A stretch of 51,945 nucleotides of DNA from Campylobacter jejuni (GTDB taxonomy: Bacteria; Campylobacterota; Campylobacteria; Campylobacterales; Campylobacteraceae): contig NZ_NFOE01000052.1 of assembly GCF_002179635.1 (NCBI RefSeq), positions 1 through 51,945 on the forward strand, written 5' to 3'. Position 1 is the first letter of the stretch. Every line of letters starts with the position of its first letter. Of the stretch, positions 1-7,617 are shown piece after piece. The translations under genes and the position numbers were made by a program. The notes below the pieces were generated by a model. It did not search any database, had not been told where the DNA came from, and was given only the letters and a program-made list of their open reading frames with translations.

Positions 1-88
1 AAAATCTTATAACATGTCCATCGGGATATTACAAGCCATATCCTTCATTGTCATATTTTTTAGTTTATCCTGATAATGAATTATCCAT
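1..88 (-). pseudogene. 5' end of a broken gene with two in-frame stops
   Basis: An AAAGGAG ribosome binding site stands just upstream of an ATG at 88-86, and a TATAAT box lies further upstream. The frame reads MDNSLSG, a TAA stop (67-65), TKKYDNEGYGL, another TAA (31-29), then YPDGHVIRF to the window edge. The peptide after both stops still looks protein-like (KKYDNEGYGL, YPDGHVIRF), so this is probably the start of a gene inactivated by nonsense mutations. I do not recognise the family, and most of it lies outside the window. A coincidental short frame cannot be excluded. Confidence 0.45.
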
Positions 89-119
89 TATTTCTCCTTT
101 AAATTTAAGATACAATTTC

Positions 120-125
120 ATTATA
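120..125 (-). promoter_or_regulatory. -10 box (TATAAT) of the left-edge broken gene
   Basis: On the minus strand TATAAT occurs about 30 bases before the ATG at 88, with AT-rich sequence upstream as is usual for Campylobacter sigma-70 promoters. It suggests the broken gene may still be transcribed. Confidence 0.4.
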
Positions 126-215
126 CAATAAAATAAAAATATTATAATGATTTTTAATTCTTCTTTTAGAAAAGTAATAAAATATATTAAAAATACAAAT
201 GCTAATTTAATTTTA

Positions 216-291
216 TGGCGACCCCTAGAGGATTTGAACCTCTGTTATCACACAGAGAGAGTGACGTCCTGAGCCACTAGACGAAAGGGTC
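216..291 (-). tRNA. tRNA-Glu-like (anticodon reads CTC; anticodon arm unusual)
   Basis: The 76-nt gene aligns position for position with bacterial tRNA-Glu: acceptor GACCCTT pairs with AGGGGTC, the discriminator is G, CCA is encoded, the D arm is GTCTAGTGGCTCAGGAC and the T arm is AGAGG/CCTCT around TTCAAAT. The anticodon arm is abnormal. Stem TCACT/TGTGA has a T-T mismatch next to the loop, and the loop CTCTCTG gives anticodon CTC with T at position 37 instead of the usual purine. It is the last gene of the cluster. It could be a functional Glu-CTC tRNA or a decaying copy. Confidence 0.75.
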
Positions 292-295
292 AATA

Positions 296-376
296 AGTGG
301 TGTCCCGTGTTGGATTCGAACCAACGGCCCCCTCCTTAAAAGGGAGATGCTCTACCGGCTGAGCTAACGAGACAAT
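296..376 (-). repeat. 81-bp direct repeat containing tRNA-Lys (copy at 296-376)
   Basis: The tRNA-Lys gene plus a few flanking bases is repeated exactly at 561-641. Recombination between the copies would remove tRNA-Val and tRNA-Asp. Confidence 0.9.
298..373 (-). tRNA. tRNA-Lys (TTT), copy 2
   Basis: A 76-nt cloverleaf with acceptor GTCTCGT/ACGGGAC, anticodon loop CTTTTAA within stem CTCCC/GGGAG giving TTT, T loop TTCGAAT and encoded CCA. It is identical to the Lys gene at 563-638 and lies between the Asp and Glu genes of the cluster. Confidence 0.95.
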
Positions 377-452
377 GGCGCGGCGGACGGGGCTCGAACC
401 CGCGACCTCCGGCGTGACAGGCCGATATTCTAACCAGCTGAACTACCGCCGC
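376..452 (-). tRNA. tRNA-Asp (GTC)
   Basis: A 77-nt gene with GC-rich acceptor GCGGCGG/CCGCCGC, anticodon loop CTGTCAC giving GTC, T arm CGGG-TTCGAGC-CCCG and encoded CCA. It is separated by only two bases from the Lys gene at 298-373, so the two are processed from one transcript. Confidence 0.95.
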
Positions 453-471
453 ACCTAAAACAATAAAAGAA

Positions 472-547
472 TGGTGGTCACTATAAGACTCGAACTTATG
501 ACATCCACCTTGTAAGGGTGGCGCTCTACCAACTGAGCTAAGCGACC
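472..547 (-). tRNA. tRNA-Val (TAC)
   Basis: A 76-nt gene with acceptor GGTCGCT/AGTGACC, anticodon stem CCACC/GGTGG and loop CTTACAA giving TAC, the usual Val isoacceptor in low-GC genomes. CCA is encoded. It sits between the first Lys gene and the Asp gene. Confidence 0.95.
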
Positions 548-560
548 ATTAAAGATTTTT

Positions 561-641
561 AGTGGTGTCCCGTGTTGGATTCGAACCAACGGCCCCCTCC
601 TTAAAAGGGAGATGCTCTACCGGCTGAGCTAACGAGACAAT
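561..641 (-). repeat. 81-bp direct repeat containing tRNA-Lys (copy at 561-641)
   Basis: Identical partner of 296-376; see that entry. Confidence 0.9.
563..638 (-). tRNA. tRNA-Lys (TTT), copy 1
   Basis: First gene of the five-tRNA transcript, identical to the Lys copy at 298-373. The promoter at 653-681 lies directly upstream. Anticodon TTT; CCA is encoded. Confidence 0.95.
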
Positions 642-652
642 CAAAAAATGAA

Positions 653-681
653 ATTATGCCAAAAGAATATTCTTTTGTCAA
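653..681 (-). promoter_or_regulatory. Sigma-70 promoter of the tRNA operon
   Basis: On the minus strand a perfect -35 TTGACA (681-676) is followed after 17 bases by CATAAT (658-653), predicting a start near 646, eight bases before tRNA-Lys. A true -35 box is uncommon in Campylobacter, whose promoters mostly rely on periodic T-tracts, and fits a strong stable-RNA promoter. The spacer contains the palindrome AAAAGAATATTCTTTT. Confidence 0.8.
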
Positions 682-692
682 GATATAATACA

Positions 693-727
693 AAATTTTG
701 AGCATATTTTTAATATGCTCAAAATTT
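693..727 (-). terminator. Hairpin terminator of pnp
   Basis: A 16-bp perfect stem (arms 693-708 and 712-727) with a 3-base loop begins within the pnp stop codon and separates pnp from the tRNA promoter. The U-rich end of the stem on the minus strand supports termination. Confidence 0.7.
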
Positions 728-2834
728 AGGCTAAATCTAAAGAGACTTTTCCGTTTTTAATTTCCGCAACCTTAACTTTAATTTCATTACCTACTTCTAA
801 CTTTTCTTTAATCTTAGAATTATGCAATAAACCATCCACGCCATCTTTAAGTTCTACAAAAACTCCAAATTCTACAACTTTTTGAACTTTTCCTATAAAT
901 TCTTCTCCGATATCAAATTTAGGCATTTCTTTTCTATCGCGTTTTTTATTAGAGCCTTTGGAATGGAGCAAATTTAATATATATTCTTTGCTTTGAGAAA
1001 TCAAATCATGATTAACTCCTGCTATTTTAACTTCACCTTTATCTCTATCTAAGTCAATATTAACTTCAAATTTTTCGATGATTTCTTTTATAGTTTTACC
1101 ACCTTGACCTATGATATCAGGGATTTTGTTCGGATCTACATTAAAGATCTCAATCTTTGGCAAAATAGCTTCATTAACAATGATGTTTCTATCAGCTTCT
1201 TCCATTAGTTTTAAAATATGTTCTCTAGCTTCTTTTGCTTGATATAAAGCTTCTTTTAAAACCTGTTGCTCTATACCACCAAGTTTTATATCCATCTGCA
1301 AAGCGGTGATTCCTTCATAACTTCCTGCCACTTTAAAATCCATATCTCCATCGTGATCCTCAAGCCCCATAATATCTGTTAAAATAGCATATTTTTCATC
1401 TTCAAAAACAAGCCCCATTGCCACACCTGCTACTAGTTTTTCACTTTTTATTCCTGCAGCTCTTAAAGCCAAAGCACCACCACAAACAGTAGCCATAGAA
1501 CTAGAACCATTGCTTTCTAAAATTTCAGATACCAAACGAATGGTATGAGCATAATCTATATCTACGCTAGGATGTAAAGCTCGTTTTGCTAAATTTCCAT
1601 GCCCTAGTTCTCTTCTACCAGGAGCTTTTATAGGGCTAGCTTCACCTACAGAAAAACCTGGAAAATTATAATTAACCATAAATTTTTCACAAATTGGATT
1701 TTTTTCTGTTAGCAAATCTGACATTTGAGCATCATTATCATTTCCTAAAGTTGCAACAACTAAAGCTTGGGTTTGTCCTCTAGTAAAAAGACAAGATCCA
1801 TGAGCGTTTGGTAAAATATTTGTTTCTATGTCTATTTTCCTAACATCTTTCAAACCTCTACCATCTGCTCGTTTATTTTCATTAATAATTTGACTTCTAA
1901 TAAGTTCTCTTTTACATACATGCAAAGCTTTTTCAATATCTTCAAATTTCCATTCATTTTCAATAGCTATTGCTTCGCTTTCAATTTCTTTTGCAATTTG
2001 CAAAATTTCACTCGCTCTTTCACTTTTTGCCATTTGATTAATAGCAATTTTAAGTTTTGTTATATAAGTATTTTTTATATAATCAATAATTTGAGCATTA
2101 TCTAGCTCTATTTTAAACTCAAGTTTGGAATTTTTTCTATAAGCAGCAAATGTTTTTTCATATTCATTGGAGCCACGTAAAATTGCATTACATGCAAAAT
2201 CTAAAGCTTTTAAAGTATCATCTTCGCTTAACTCATTCATACAATGTTTATTGTTTTGATTATTTGCCAAAGCTCTCATTTCTATCATTAAAAGCTCATC
2301 TTTCACACCTGCTACATAAAGATCTAGGGTGCTATTTTTTAGCTCACTGTTGCTTGGATTTAAAACAAATTCATTATTTATACGGCCTATTCTTACACCA
2401 CAAACTGGCGCTTTAATAGGAATATCACTTAAATATAAAGCAACACTTGCAGCATTTAAGCTCATTACTTGTAAATCTACTTCAGGATCAGCAGAAAGAA
2501 CCATAACTACAATTTGGGTTGGATAAGCATAGCCTTTTGGAAAAAGAGGTCTTAAGCTTCTATCTATAATCCTTGCACTTAAAGTTTCATTATCACCTGG
2601 TTTAGTTTCTCTTTTTACATAGCCACCTGGAATTTTACCTGCTGCATAAGCTTTTTCTATATATTGCACCGTAAGAGGTAAAAAATCCTCTTCTACCATT
2701 TTTTCTTCTCTTGCTACAGTTGCTAAAACTACTGCATTTTTTTCTTGCATTAAAACTGCACCTGCGGCTTGTTTTGCTACCTTATCGGTATCAAATATTT
2801 CAATATGATTATTGATATTTATTTCATGTCGCAT
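726..2834 (-). CDS. pnp: Polyribonucleotide nucleotidyltransferase (PNPase)
   Basis: Phosphorolytic 3'-to-5' exoribonuclease that degrades mRNA and trims small RNAs. The 702-residue protein has the complete family order: first RNase PH domain ([21 protein letters not shown], about 50-70), an alpha-helical linker, a second RNase PH domain with [13 protein letters not shown] and the catalytic-domain signature [14 protein letters not shown], then KH ([19 protein letters not shown]) and a carboxy-terminal S1 domain ([20 protein letters not shown]). Length is normal. It is last in the purD-lptD direction and is preceded by AAAGGA. In Campylobacter PNPase also affects motility and cold survival. 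Confidence 0.97.
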   Translation of the reverse strand: MRHEININNHIEIFDTDKVAKQAAGAVLMQEKNAVVLATVAREEKMVEEDFLPLTVQYIEKAYAAGKIPGGYVKRETKPGDNETLSARIIDRSLRPLFPKGYAYPTQIVVMVLSADPEVDLQVMSLNAASVALYLSDIPIKAPVCGVRIGRINNEFVLNPSNSELKNSTLDLYVAGVKDELLMIEMRALANNQNNKHCMNELSEDDTLKALDFACNAILRGSNEYEKTFAAYRKNSKLEFKIELDNAQIIDYIKNTYITKLKIAINQMAKSERASEILQIAKEIESEAIAIENEWKFEDIEKALHVCKRELIRSQIINENKRADGRGLKDVRKIDIETNILPNAHGSCLFTRGQTQALVVATLGNDNDAQMSDLLTEKNPICEKFMVNYNFPGFSVGEASPIKAPGRRELGHGNLAKRALHPSVDIDYAHTIRLVSEILESNGSSSMATVCGGALALRAAGIKSEKLVAGVAMGLVFEDEKYAILTDIMGLEDHDGDMDFKVAGSYEGITALQMDIKLGGIEQQVLKEALYQAKEAREHILKLMEEADRNIIVNEAILPKIEIFNVDPNKIPDIIGQGGKTIKEIIEKFEVNIDLDRDKGEVKIAGVNHDLISQSKEYILNLLHSKGSNKKRDRKEMPKFDIGEEFIGKVQKVVEFGVFVELKDGVDGLLHNSKIKEKLEVGNEIKVKVAEIKNGKVSLDLA

Positions 2835-2875
2835 GATTTTTCCTTTAAATTTTTATCATAGACAAAACCAAATAA

Positions 2876-2910
2876 GCTTTTTAAATTTTAAAAATTAAAA
2901 CTTAAAAAGC
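2876..2910 (-). terminator. AT-rich inverted repeat between the PRTase-like gene and pnp
   Basis: GCTTTTTAA and TTAAAAAGC arms flank an A/T centre that can pair further. Together with the neighbouring hairpin at 2929-2970 it probably ends or attenuates the transcript from upstream before pnp's own promoter. This is weak evidence because the region is almost pure A/T. Confidence 0.4.
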
Positions 2911-2928
2911 CTGTTTTTATTTTGCCTA

Positions 2929-2970
2929 TAAATTTATATCTAAACAACAAATTGTTTAGATATAAATTTA
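2929..2970. terminator. Perfect 19-bp hairpin at the end of the PRTase-like gene
   Basis: Arms 2929-2947 and 2952-2970 are exact reverse complements with a 4-base loop, and the hairpin overlaps the stop codon of the gene at 2968-3624. On the plus strand it is followed by six T residues; on the minus strand the U-tract is less clear. It is likely a transcript end or an RNA-stabilising hairpin. Confidence 0.6.
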
Positions 2971-3624
2971 CTTTTTTAAAGGAAGATAATATTTACTTTC
3001 TTCTAAAATATCTAAAATTTCATGGGCTTGCAAAATCGTTTTATTTTTAAAATAGAACTCAATATTCACAAAATGATCAATTTTTTGCGCGCAATAAACC
3101 TCATCTACAAAAACACTAATATAATCATACACATCGCTTGGCATTAAAGCAGTGGCATAAATAATGCTATTTACTTCTTCTTTTAGCAAACTTTTAATAC
3201 ATGAAGAAGCAGTAATCCCACTTTCACAGCCCTCATGCAGCATTAAAATATTTTTTCCTTTTAAACCTTTTAAAAGATTTCCTTTTCTATAACGATATAC
3301 ATTTTTTAAAATTTTTTCTTCATAAGTCCTGTTTGCCTCACCATAAATATAATCTAAGCTTATATCAAAAGCTTTAACTAAAGCCTTATTGTAAACAAGC
3401 TCTTTTGTCTCGCTAATCATAGCTATTTGACACTCATCATTATTAGGAGCTTTAATTTGCTCTGTGAATAAAAAATCATATGGAATTTCTAATTTTTGTG
3501 CCAGCGCATTAACAAAAACTATAGATTTTAAAGAAGGTGTAATGATAATATAATCTTTTAGTTTATTCAACGGTAATATATCATATAATCTCTCAAGCGC
3601 ATCTTTTTCATCTTCAAAAAACAT
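2968..3624 (-). CDS. Phosphoribosyltransferase-like protein
   Basis: The 218-residue protein has a type I phosphoribosyltransferase layout. Its core beta-strand and loop (KNILMLHEGCESGITASSCIKSL, about 125-146) sits where PRTases have the PRPP-binding motif (hydrophobics, two acids, then a G/T-rich loop). The acidic pair is replaced by H-E, so activity is uncertain and it may only be a structural relative. The purine base and the reaction cannot be assigned. Its ATG overlaps the lptD stop, so it is translationally coupled to the LPS-assembly gene and lies just before pnp. Confidence 0.65.
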   Translation of the reverse strand: MFFEDEKDALERLYDILPLNKLKDYIIITPSLKSIVFVNALAQKLEIPYDFLFTEQIKAPNNDECQIAMISETKELVYNKALVKAFDISLDYIYGEANRTYEEKILKNVYRYRKGNLLKGLKGKNILMLHEGCESGITASSCIKSLLKEEVNSIIYATALMPSDVYDYISVFVDEVYCAQKIDHFVNIEFYFKNKTILQAHEILDILEESKYYLPLKK

Positions 3625-5657
3625 TATATAGACCTTTCATTCTCTTCCAAAGAAAAATCATAAGAAACTCCGCCCAATGGATAAAAATTAAACATAAAAT
3701 ATACACCGCTTTGATCTTTGGCGCTAATCCCTCCGCTAGTAAGCTTAGGTGAAATATCTTTACGATACATCAAAGAATAATTCCAACATTTTCTTTGATA
3801 AGTATAACCAACCTCCCATTTATCAGGATTTTTATCTAAATCAAACCATAATCCACCAAAAATTTGATAATTAGTGTTTATGTCATATTGGGCTTTAGTT
3901 CCCAAAAAGTTATATTTTTCCTTTTCATAAATTCTATAAGCATGATTTAGGCTAAATTTCCATTTATCATAATCAAATAATACTTCACTAAAAACTTTAT
4001 CAAAACGACTATCTACTCCTGAATATTCTGCTTCATTTCTAAAGCTTATATAATCATTGTAAAAATATTCTACAATATTATCAAAACCACCAAAACTACC
4101 TTCTTTGGTAAAATATTTTAATTTTAAACTATGGTATAATTTTTTTTTGCCTAAAGTATTATAAAAATACTGAAACATTGAAAAATTAAATTGTTCAGGA
4201 TTGTTATCAATATTTATAAAATCTTCTGTTATTTCTCCAGACTTGGCTCCAGGTAGAAAATAATTAACTCCTAAATACAAAGTATGATAAAAATTTTCAT
4301 ATGGCTTAGAAAGATCTGTATATAAAGAAAAATTATGAGAATTTTGAAATAAGTGCTCTTGGTTTTTAATATCTGTATTGGAATAATCCGCAAAATTAGC
4401 ATAAACCCTTTCGGTAAAGGTAAAATTTAAAAAATCATCCATAAAACTTGTATGATAAATTAATGGTAAATCAAAATCTAAAGTTTTAGCATAAATACCA
4501 GTATGTCTATAATATCTATGAAAAGAAGCATCTAGACTATACTGTATATAATTATCAAAAAAACCATTTAGATATCTATGATATTGAAAAGATGGATATT
4601 CTTGCAAAGTATCTTTATTGCTAATTTTAGAAGTATCTATATAATACTTTGCATAAGCACCGTAATAATTATCATCATCTGATAAAAAATAATTTATTTT
4701 AGAAGTGACCAAAGAAGCTTCTGTTTTTGCGCTAGAACTCAAATTCATATAATCAACATCATTTAAATAAGTAGCATCAACCCATAAACCTTCTTGAAAT
4801 TCATCACTCAAAAGACTTTTAAACAGAGCTTCACTTGAATATTTAATTTCTAAACCATAGTGTTCTTTGTTTTTTAAATTTTCTTCTTTTTTATAGCTTG
4901 ATTTTTCTCCAAAAATACCACCACTAATTTCGCCTTGAGAATAAGGACTATCGATAAATCTTAAAGTTGAATATAGTCCATAACCTCTTTTTGTTCTAAT
5001 TTGAGGTTCAAATTGTATATCTGCATTATCATCAATAACATAATAGATTGGTTGATTATAATATAATCCCTCGCTTTGTTTTAAAACCACCTGAGGAATT
5101 AACAAACCACTTTTTCTTTTGGTATCCACACTAAAACCAAAATACGGCAAATACATCACAGGAGTATTTTTAACATATAATCTTGCATTATAAAGATGCA
5201 AAAAATTACTTTCTTTGTTTAGTTTTCCTTCATCAAAACGAATCTCCCAATCAGGATTTTCAACATTACAACTAGACACAACAGACTTTTTACTTATTAT
5301 AAATTTATCATCAATTTTAGCTTGATGACACTGCAACCAAACTTCCAAATCATTATTTGAAAAAAATAAATTTTTAAAAGCTGTTGTATTATCTTTGAGA
5401 TTAATTTTAGTATAAGTAGAATTAGTTCTTTCTTTCTGTCCTCTTAAGATATTTATATCACCAAATAATTCTAAATCTTTAGTTATTTCATTAAATTTAG
5501 CCTCGCTTGCGGTTATTAAATACAAATCAGAAACTACAACTACATTATTTTTTGCTTCTATAGTATCATTTTTTTTTACAACATCTAAAGCATAAATATC
5601 TACTTTAGAAGCATATAAACTTCCTATGCAAGCCAAAGAAAGTAATATTTTACGCAA
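3624..5657 (-). CDS. lptD: LPS-assembly outer membrane protein LptD
   Basis: Outer-membrane beta-barrel that, with LptE, inserts lipooligosaccharide into the outer leaflet. The 677-residue protein starts with a short signal peptide ([16 protein letters not shown]). An OstA/LptA-like beta-jellyroll follows at about 25-130 (VKKNDTIEAKNNVVVVSD), then the long LptD barrel rich in Tyr/Phe strands (LYFPYFGFSV-type plug contact near 170, repeated Y-x-Y strands to the end). Shorter than E. coli LptD (about 780), as usual in epsilon-proteobacteria. Overlaps the RDD gene upstream by 8 bases and the PRTase-like gene downstream. Confidence 0.92.
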   Translation of the reverse strand: MRKILLSLACIGSLYASKVDIYALDVVKKNDTIEAKNNVVVVSDLYLITASEAKFNEITKDLELFGDINILRGQKERTNSTYTKINLKDNTTAFKNLFFSNNDLEVWLQCHQAKIDDKFIISKKSVVSSCNVENPDWEIRFDEGKLNKESNFLHLYNARLYVKNTPVMYLPYFGFSVDTKRKSGLLIPQVVLKQSEGLYYNQPIYYVIDDNADIQFEPQIRTKRGYGLYSTLRFIDSPYSQGEISGGIFGEKSSYKKEENLKNKEHYGLEIKYSSEALFKSLLSDEFQEGLWVDATYLNDVDYMNLSSSAKTEASLVTSKINYFLSDDDNYYGAYAKYYIDTSKISNKDTLQEYPSFQYHRYLNGFFDNYIQYSLDASFHRYYRHTGIYAKTLDFDLPLIYHTSFMDDFLNFTFTERVYANFADYSNTDIKNQEHLFQNSHNFSLYTDLSKPYENFYHTLYLGVNYFLPGAKSGEITEDFINIDNNPEQFNFSMFQYFYNTLGKKKLYHSLKLKYFTKEGSFGGFDNIVEYFYNDYISFRNEAEYSGVDSRFDKVFSEVLFDYDKWKFSLNHAYRIYEKEKYNFLGTKAQYDINTNYQIFGGLWFDLDKNPDKWEVGYTYQRKCWNYSLMYRKDISPKLTSGGISAKDQSGVYFMFNFYPLGGVSYDFSLEENERSI

Positions 5658-6108
5658 GATCTATCACCACTGTTTTTGCTGCATAATCATGCCAAGTTTT
5701 TAAAACAATGTTACTCAAAGCCCAAGCAAAACCTAAACCATATAACATATCACTAACTTGTCTTATACCTGCCCTTAAGGCACTTTGGGTAAAATTTGGT
5801 TTATCTAGTAATTCTTGATCAATCACCATAATTTTCAAAAGTATTTTTCCTAAAGTTGCACCATATAAATAAGTAAACAAGCTATGATACGCAAACTGCA
5901 AAATCAAAATTCCACTAGCAAAACGCATTAAAAGATTATGAATTTCATCATAAGTTTGCATAGAGTCAATCTTATCAAATAAAATAATACTCACAATAGT
6001 TAAAATCACAAAACTATCAACAATATAAGCTAAAAATCTTTTTTTAAAACTTGCTAATTTTAGCTCTTCTTTTTCTAATTTATCAAATAATTCTTGATTT
6101 GCACTCAT
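5650..6108 (-). CDS. RDD family integral membrane protein
   Basis: The 152-residue protein has an RDD-type domain: a basic entry segment ([23 protein letters not shown], with the R and D of the family name), a second membrane segment near 62-82, the loop [16 protein letters not shown] typical of RDD proteins, and a third hydrophobic segment near the carboxy end. RDD proteins are of uncertain function; some are linked to ion transport. The start overlaps the purD stop by 4 bases and the end overlaps lptD, placing it in an envelope/purine operon. Confidence 0.85.
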   Translation of the reverse strand: MSANQELFDKLEKEELKLASFKKRFLAYIVDSFVILTIVSIILFDKIDSMQTYDEIHNLLMRFASGILILQFAYHSLFTYLYGATLGKILLKIMVIDQELLDKPNFTQSALRAGIRQVSDMLYGLGFAWALSNIVLKTWHDYAAKTVVIDLA

Positions 6109-7355
6109 TTAAGAACCTGAAAAGCAATATCTTTTCTATATTGTTTTCCTTTAAAATGGACATTTTCACAAAGTAAATAAGCATTTTTTTGAGCTTCTTC
6201 AATGCTTTTTCCAGTTCCCACACAAACCAATACGCGACCACCACTAGCATATAATTTATCATCTTCCAAACTTACACCAGCATAAGAAATATGAGAATTT
6301 TGCGGGATATTGTCTATCTCAATCAAGGCTTTTGGTGAGTCCTTGTAAGGATAATTTTTACTTGCACAAACTACGCTCACAGCAAATTCGTTTTTAATTT
6401 TTATATGAGCATTGGCAAGATTTTTATTCACACATGCTAAAAATAAATCCAAAGGATTTTCTATCAAAGGCATCAAAACTTCACACTCGGGATCGCCAAA
6501 TCGCACATTATATTCCAAAACATAAGGTTTATTATTTACAACCATCAAACCTATAAATAACACACCGACAAATTCAGCACCTTCTTCTTTCATGCCTTTA
6601 AGAGTCGGTGTTATTATATCTTTTTTTACTTGCTCTAATAAGATTTCACTTGCTAAAGCACTTGGAGCATAAGCCCCCATACCACCTGTATTAGGTCCTT
6701 TATCGTTATCTAATAATCTTTTATGGTCTTGCGCAACAGGTAATAATACAAAATCATTTCCATCACAAACCGCAAATACACTTAATTCAAAACCATCGAG
6801 ATATTCTTCAATTACAACAATTTTTCCAGCTTCGCCAAAACTTTCACCACTAAGCATATTTTTAGTAACTTCCAAAGCTTCTTCGTGACTTTGTGCTATA
6901 ATTACTCCTTTACCCGCACATAAGCCATCTGCTTTTACCACTATAGGAGGTGTTAAGGATGTAATAAATTTCTTAGCCTTTTCATAATCTGTTGTATTTA
7001 AAAATTTAGCTGTTTTAATTTTATATTTTTTTAAAAAACTCTTCATATAAGATTTTGAAGCCTCTAGCATAGCAGCAGCTTTAGTAGGCCCAAAAATAGC
7101 AATATTGTTTTCTTTAAAAAGATCTACTATACCCTCTGCTAAAAAATTTTCGCTCCCAACTATACAAAGATCAATCTCAGATGCCTTTGCATAAGCTGTA
7201 ATCACCTTAGGATCTTTCATATTAAGATTAGTTCCTATTTTAGCAGTAGCACCATTTCCTGGAGCAAAATAAAATTCTAAATTATCATTTGTTTTTTGAA
7301 GAGCCAAAGCGATAGAATACTCTCTTGCACCGCTTCCTAATATTAAAATTTTCAT
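6105..7355 (-). CDS. purD: Phosphoribosylamine-glycine ligase (GAR synthetase)
   Basis: Second step of de novo purine synthesis: ATP-dependent joining of glycine to phosphoribosylamine. The 416-residue protein, a normal length, has the amino-terminal domain ([19 protein letters not shown]), the ATP-grasp core ([50 protein letters not shown]) and the metal/substrate segment [18 protein letters not shown]. The family's GxGGREHA is [10 protein letters not shown] here, apparently a lineage variant. The ATG has AAGGAAAAT upstream, and the gene follows the 6S RNA, with which it may be co-transcribed. Confidence 0.96.
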   Translation of the reverse strand: MKILILGSGAREYSIALALQKTNDNLEFYFAPGNGATAKIGTNLNMKDPKVITAYAKASEIDLCIVGSENFLAEGIVDLFKENNIAIFGPTKAAAMLEASKSYMKSFLKKYKIKTAKFLNTTDYEKAKKFITSLTPPIVVKADGLCAGKGVIIAQSHEEALEVTKNMLSGESFGEAGKIVVIEEYLDGFELSVFAVCDGNDFVLLPVAQDHKRLLDNDKGPNTGGMGAYAPSALASEILLEQVKKDIITPTLKGMKEEGAEFVGVLFIGLMVVNNKPYVLEYNVRFGDPECEVLMPLIENPLDLFLACVNKNLANAHIKIKNEFAVSVVCASKNYPYKDSPKALIEIDNIPQNSHISYAGVSLEDDKLYASGGRVLVCVGTGKSIEEAQKNAYLLCENVHFKGKQYRKDIAFQVLK

Positions 7356-7375
7356 TATTTTCCTTAAAAGTGTTG

Positions 7376-7569
7376 CAAAAACCCAAATGGTCGGAGTATA
7401 AGTGTCTGACCCTCAAAAAGTCAAAGTATGCCATTAGGTGATTTTTAAAGGCTGCAGCTTCTCGCTTTTTTCAAAACTCAAACGAAGTCACAGAACACGG
7501 TAAATCACACATCACAGCTTATAATTAATGTGTTGGATCCTCTTTAATACCATATCGAACCATTTAGGC
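7376..7569 (-). ncRNA. ssrS: Probable 6S RNA
   Basis: A roughly 190-base gap upstream of purD folds on the minus strand as a long rod. CCTAAATGG near the 5' end (7567-7559) pairs fully with CCATTTGGG at the 3' end, followed by TTTTT. Further in, GTAT/ATAC and AAG/CTT steps continue the rod, and the internal pair GTGATTT/AAATCAC closes the apical part. The ends, length, rod shape with internal loops, and a TATAAT directly upstream match 6S RNA, which mimics an open promoter and sequesters sigma-70 RNA polymerase. From memory, epsilon-proteobacterial 6S often lies beside purD. The base composition differs clearly from neighbouring coding DNA. Confidence 0.75.
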
Positions 7570-7575
7570 AATATA

Positions 7576-7581
7576 ATTATA
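7576..7581 (-). promoter_or_regulatory. -10 box (TATAAT) of the 6S RNA
   Basis: TATAAT on the minus strand predicts a start at about 7569, exactly where the terminal stem of the rod-like RNA begins. This agreement decides the strand. Confidence 0.7.
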
Positions 7582-7617
7582 ACTAAGAAAACTTAAAAAT
7601 AGGGCTTAAAAGGATTT

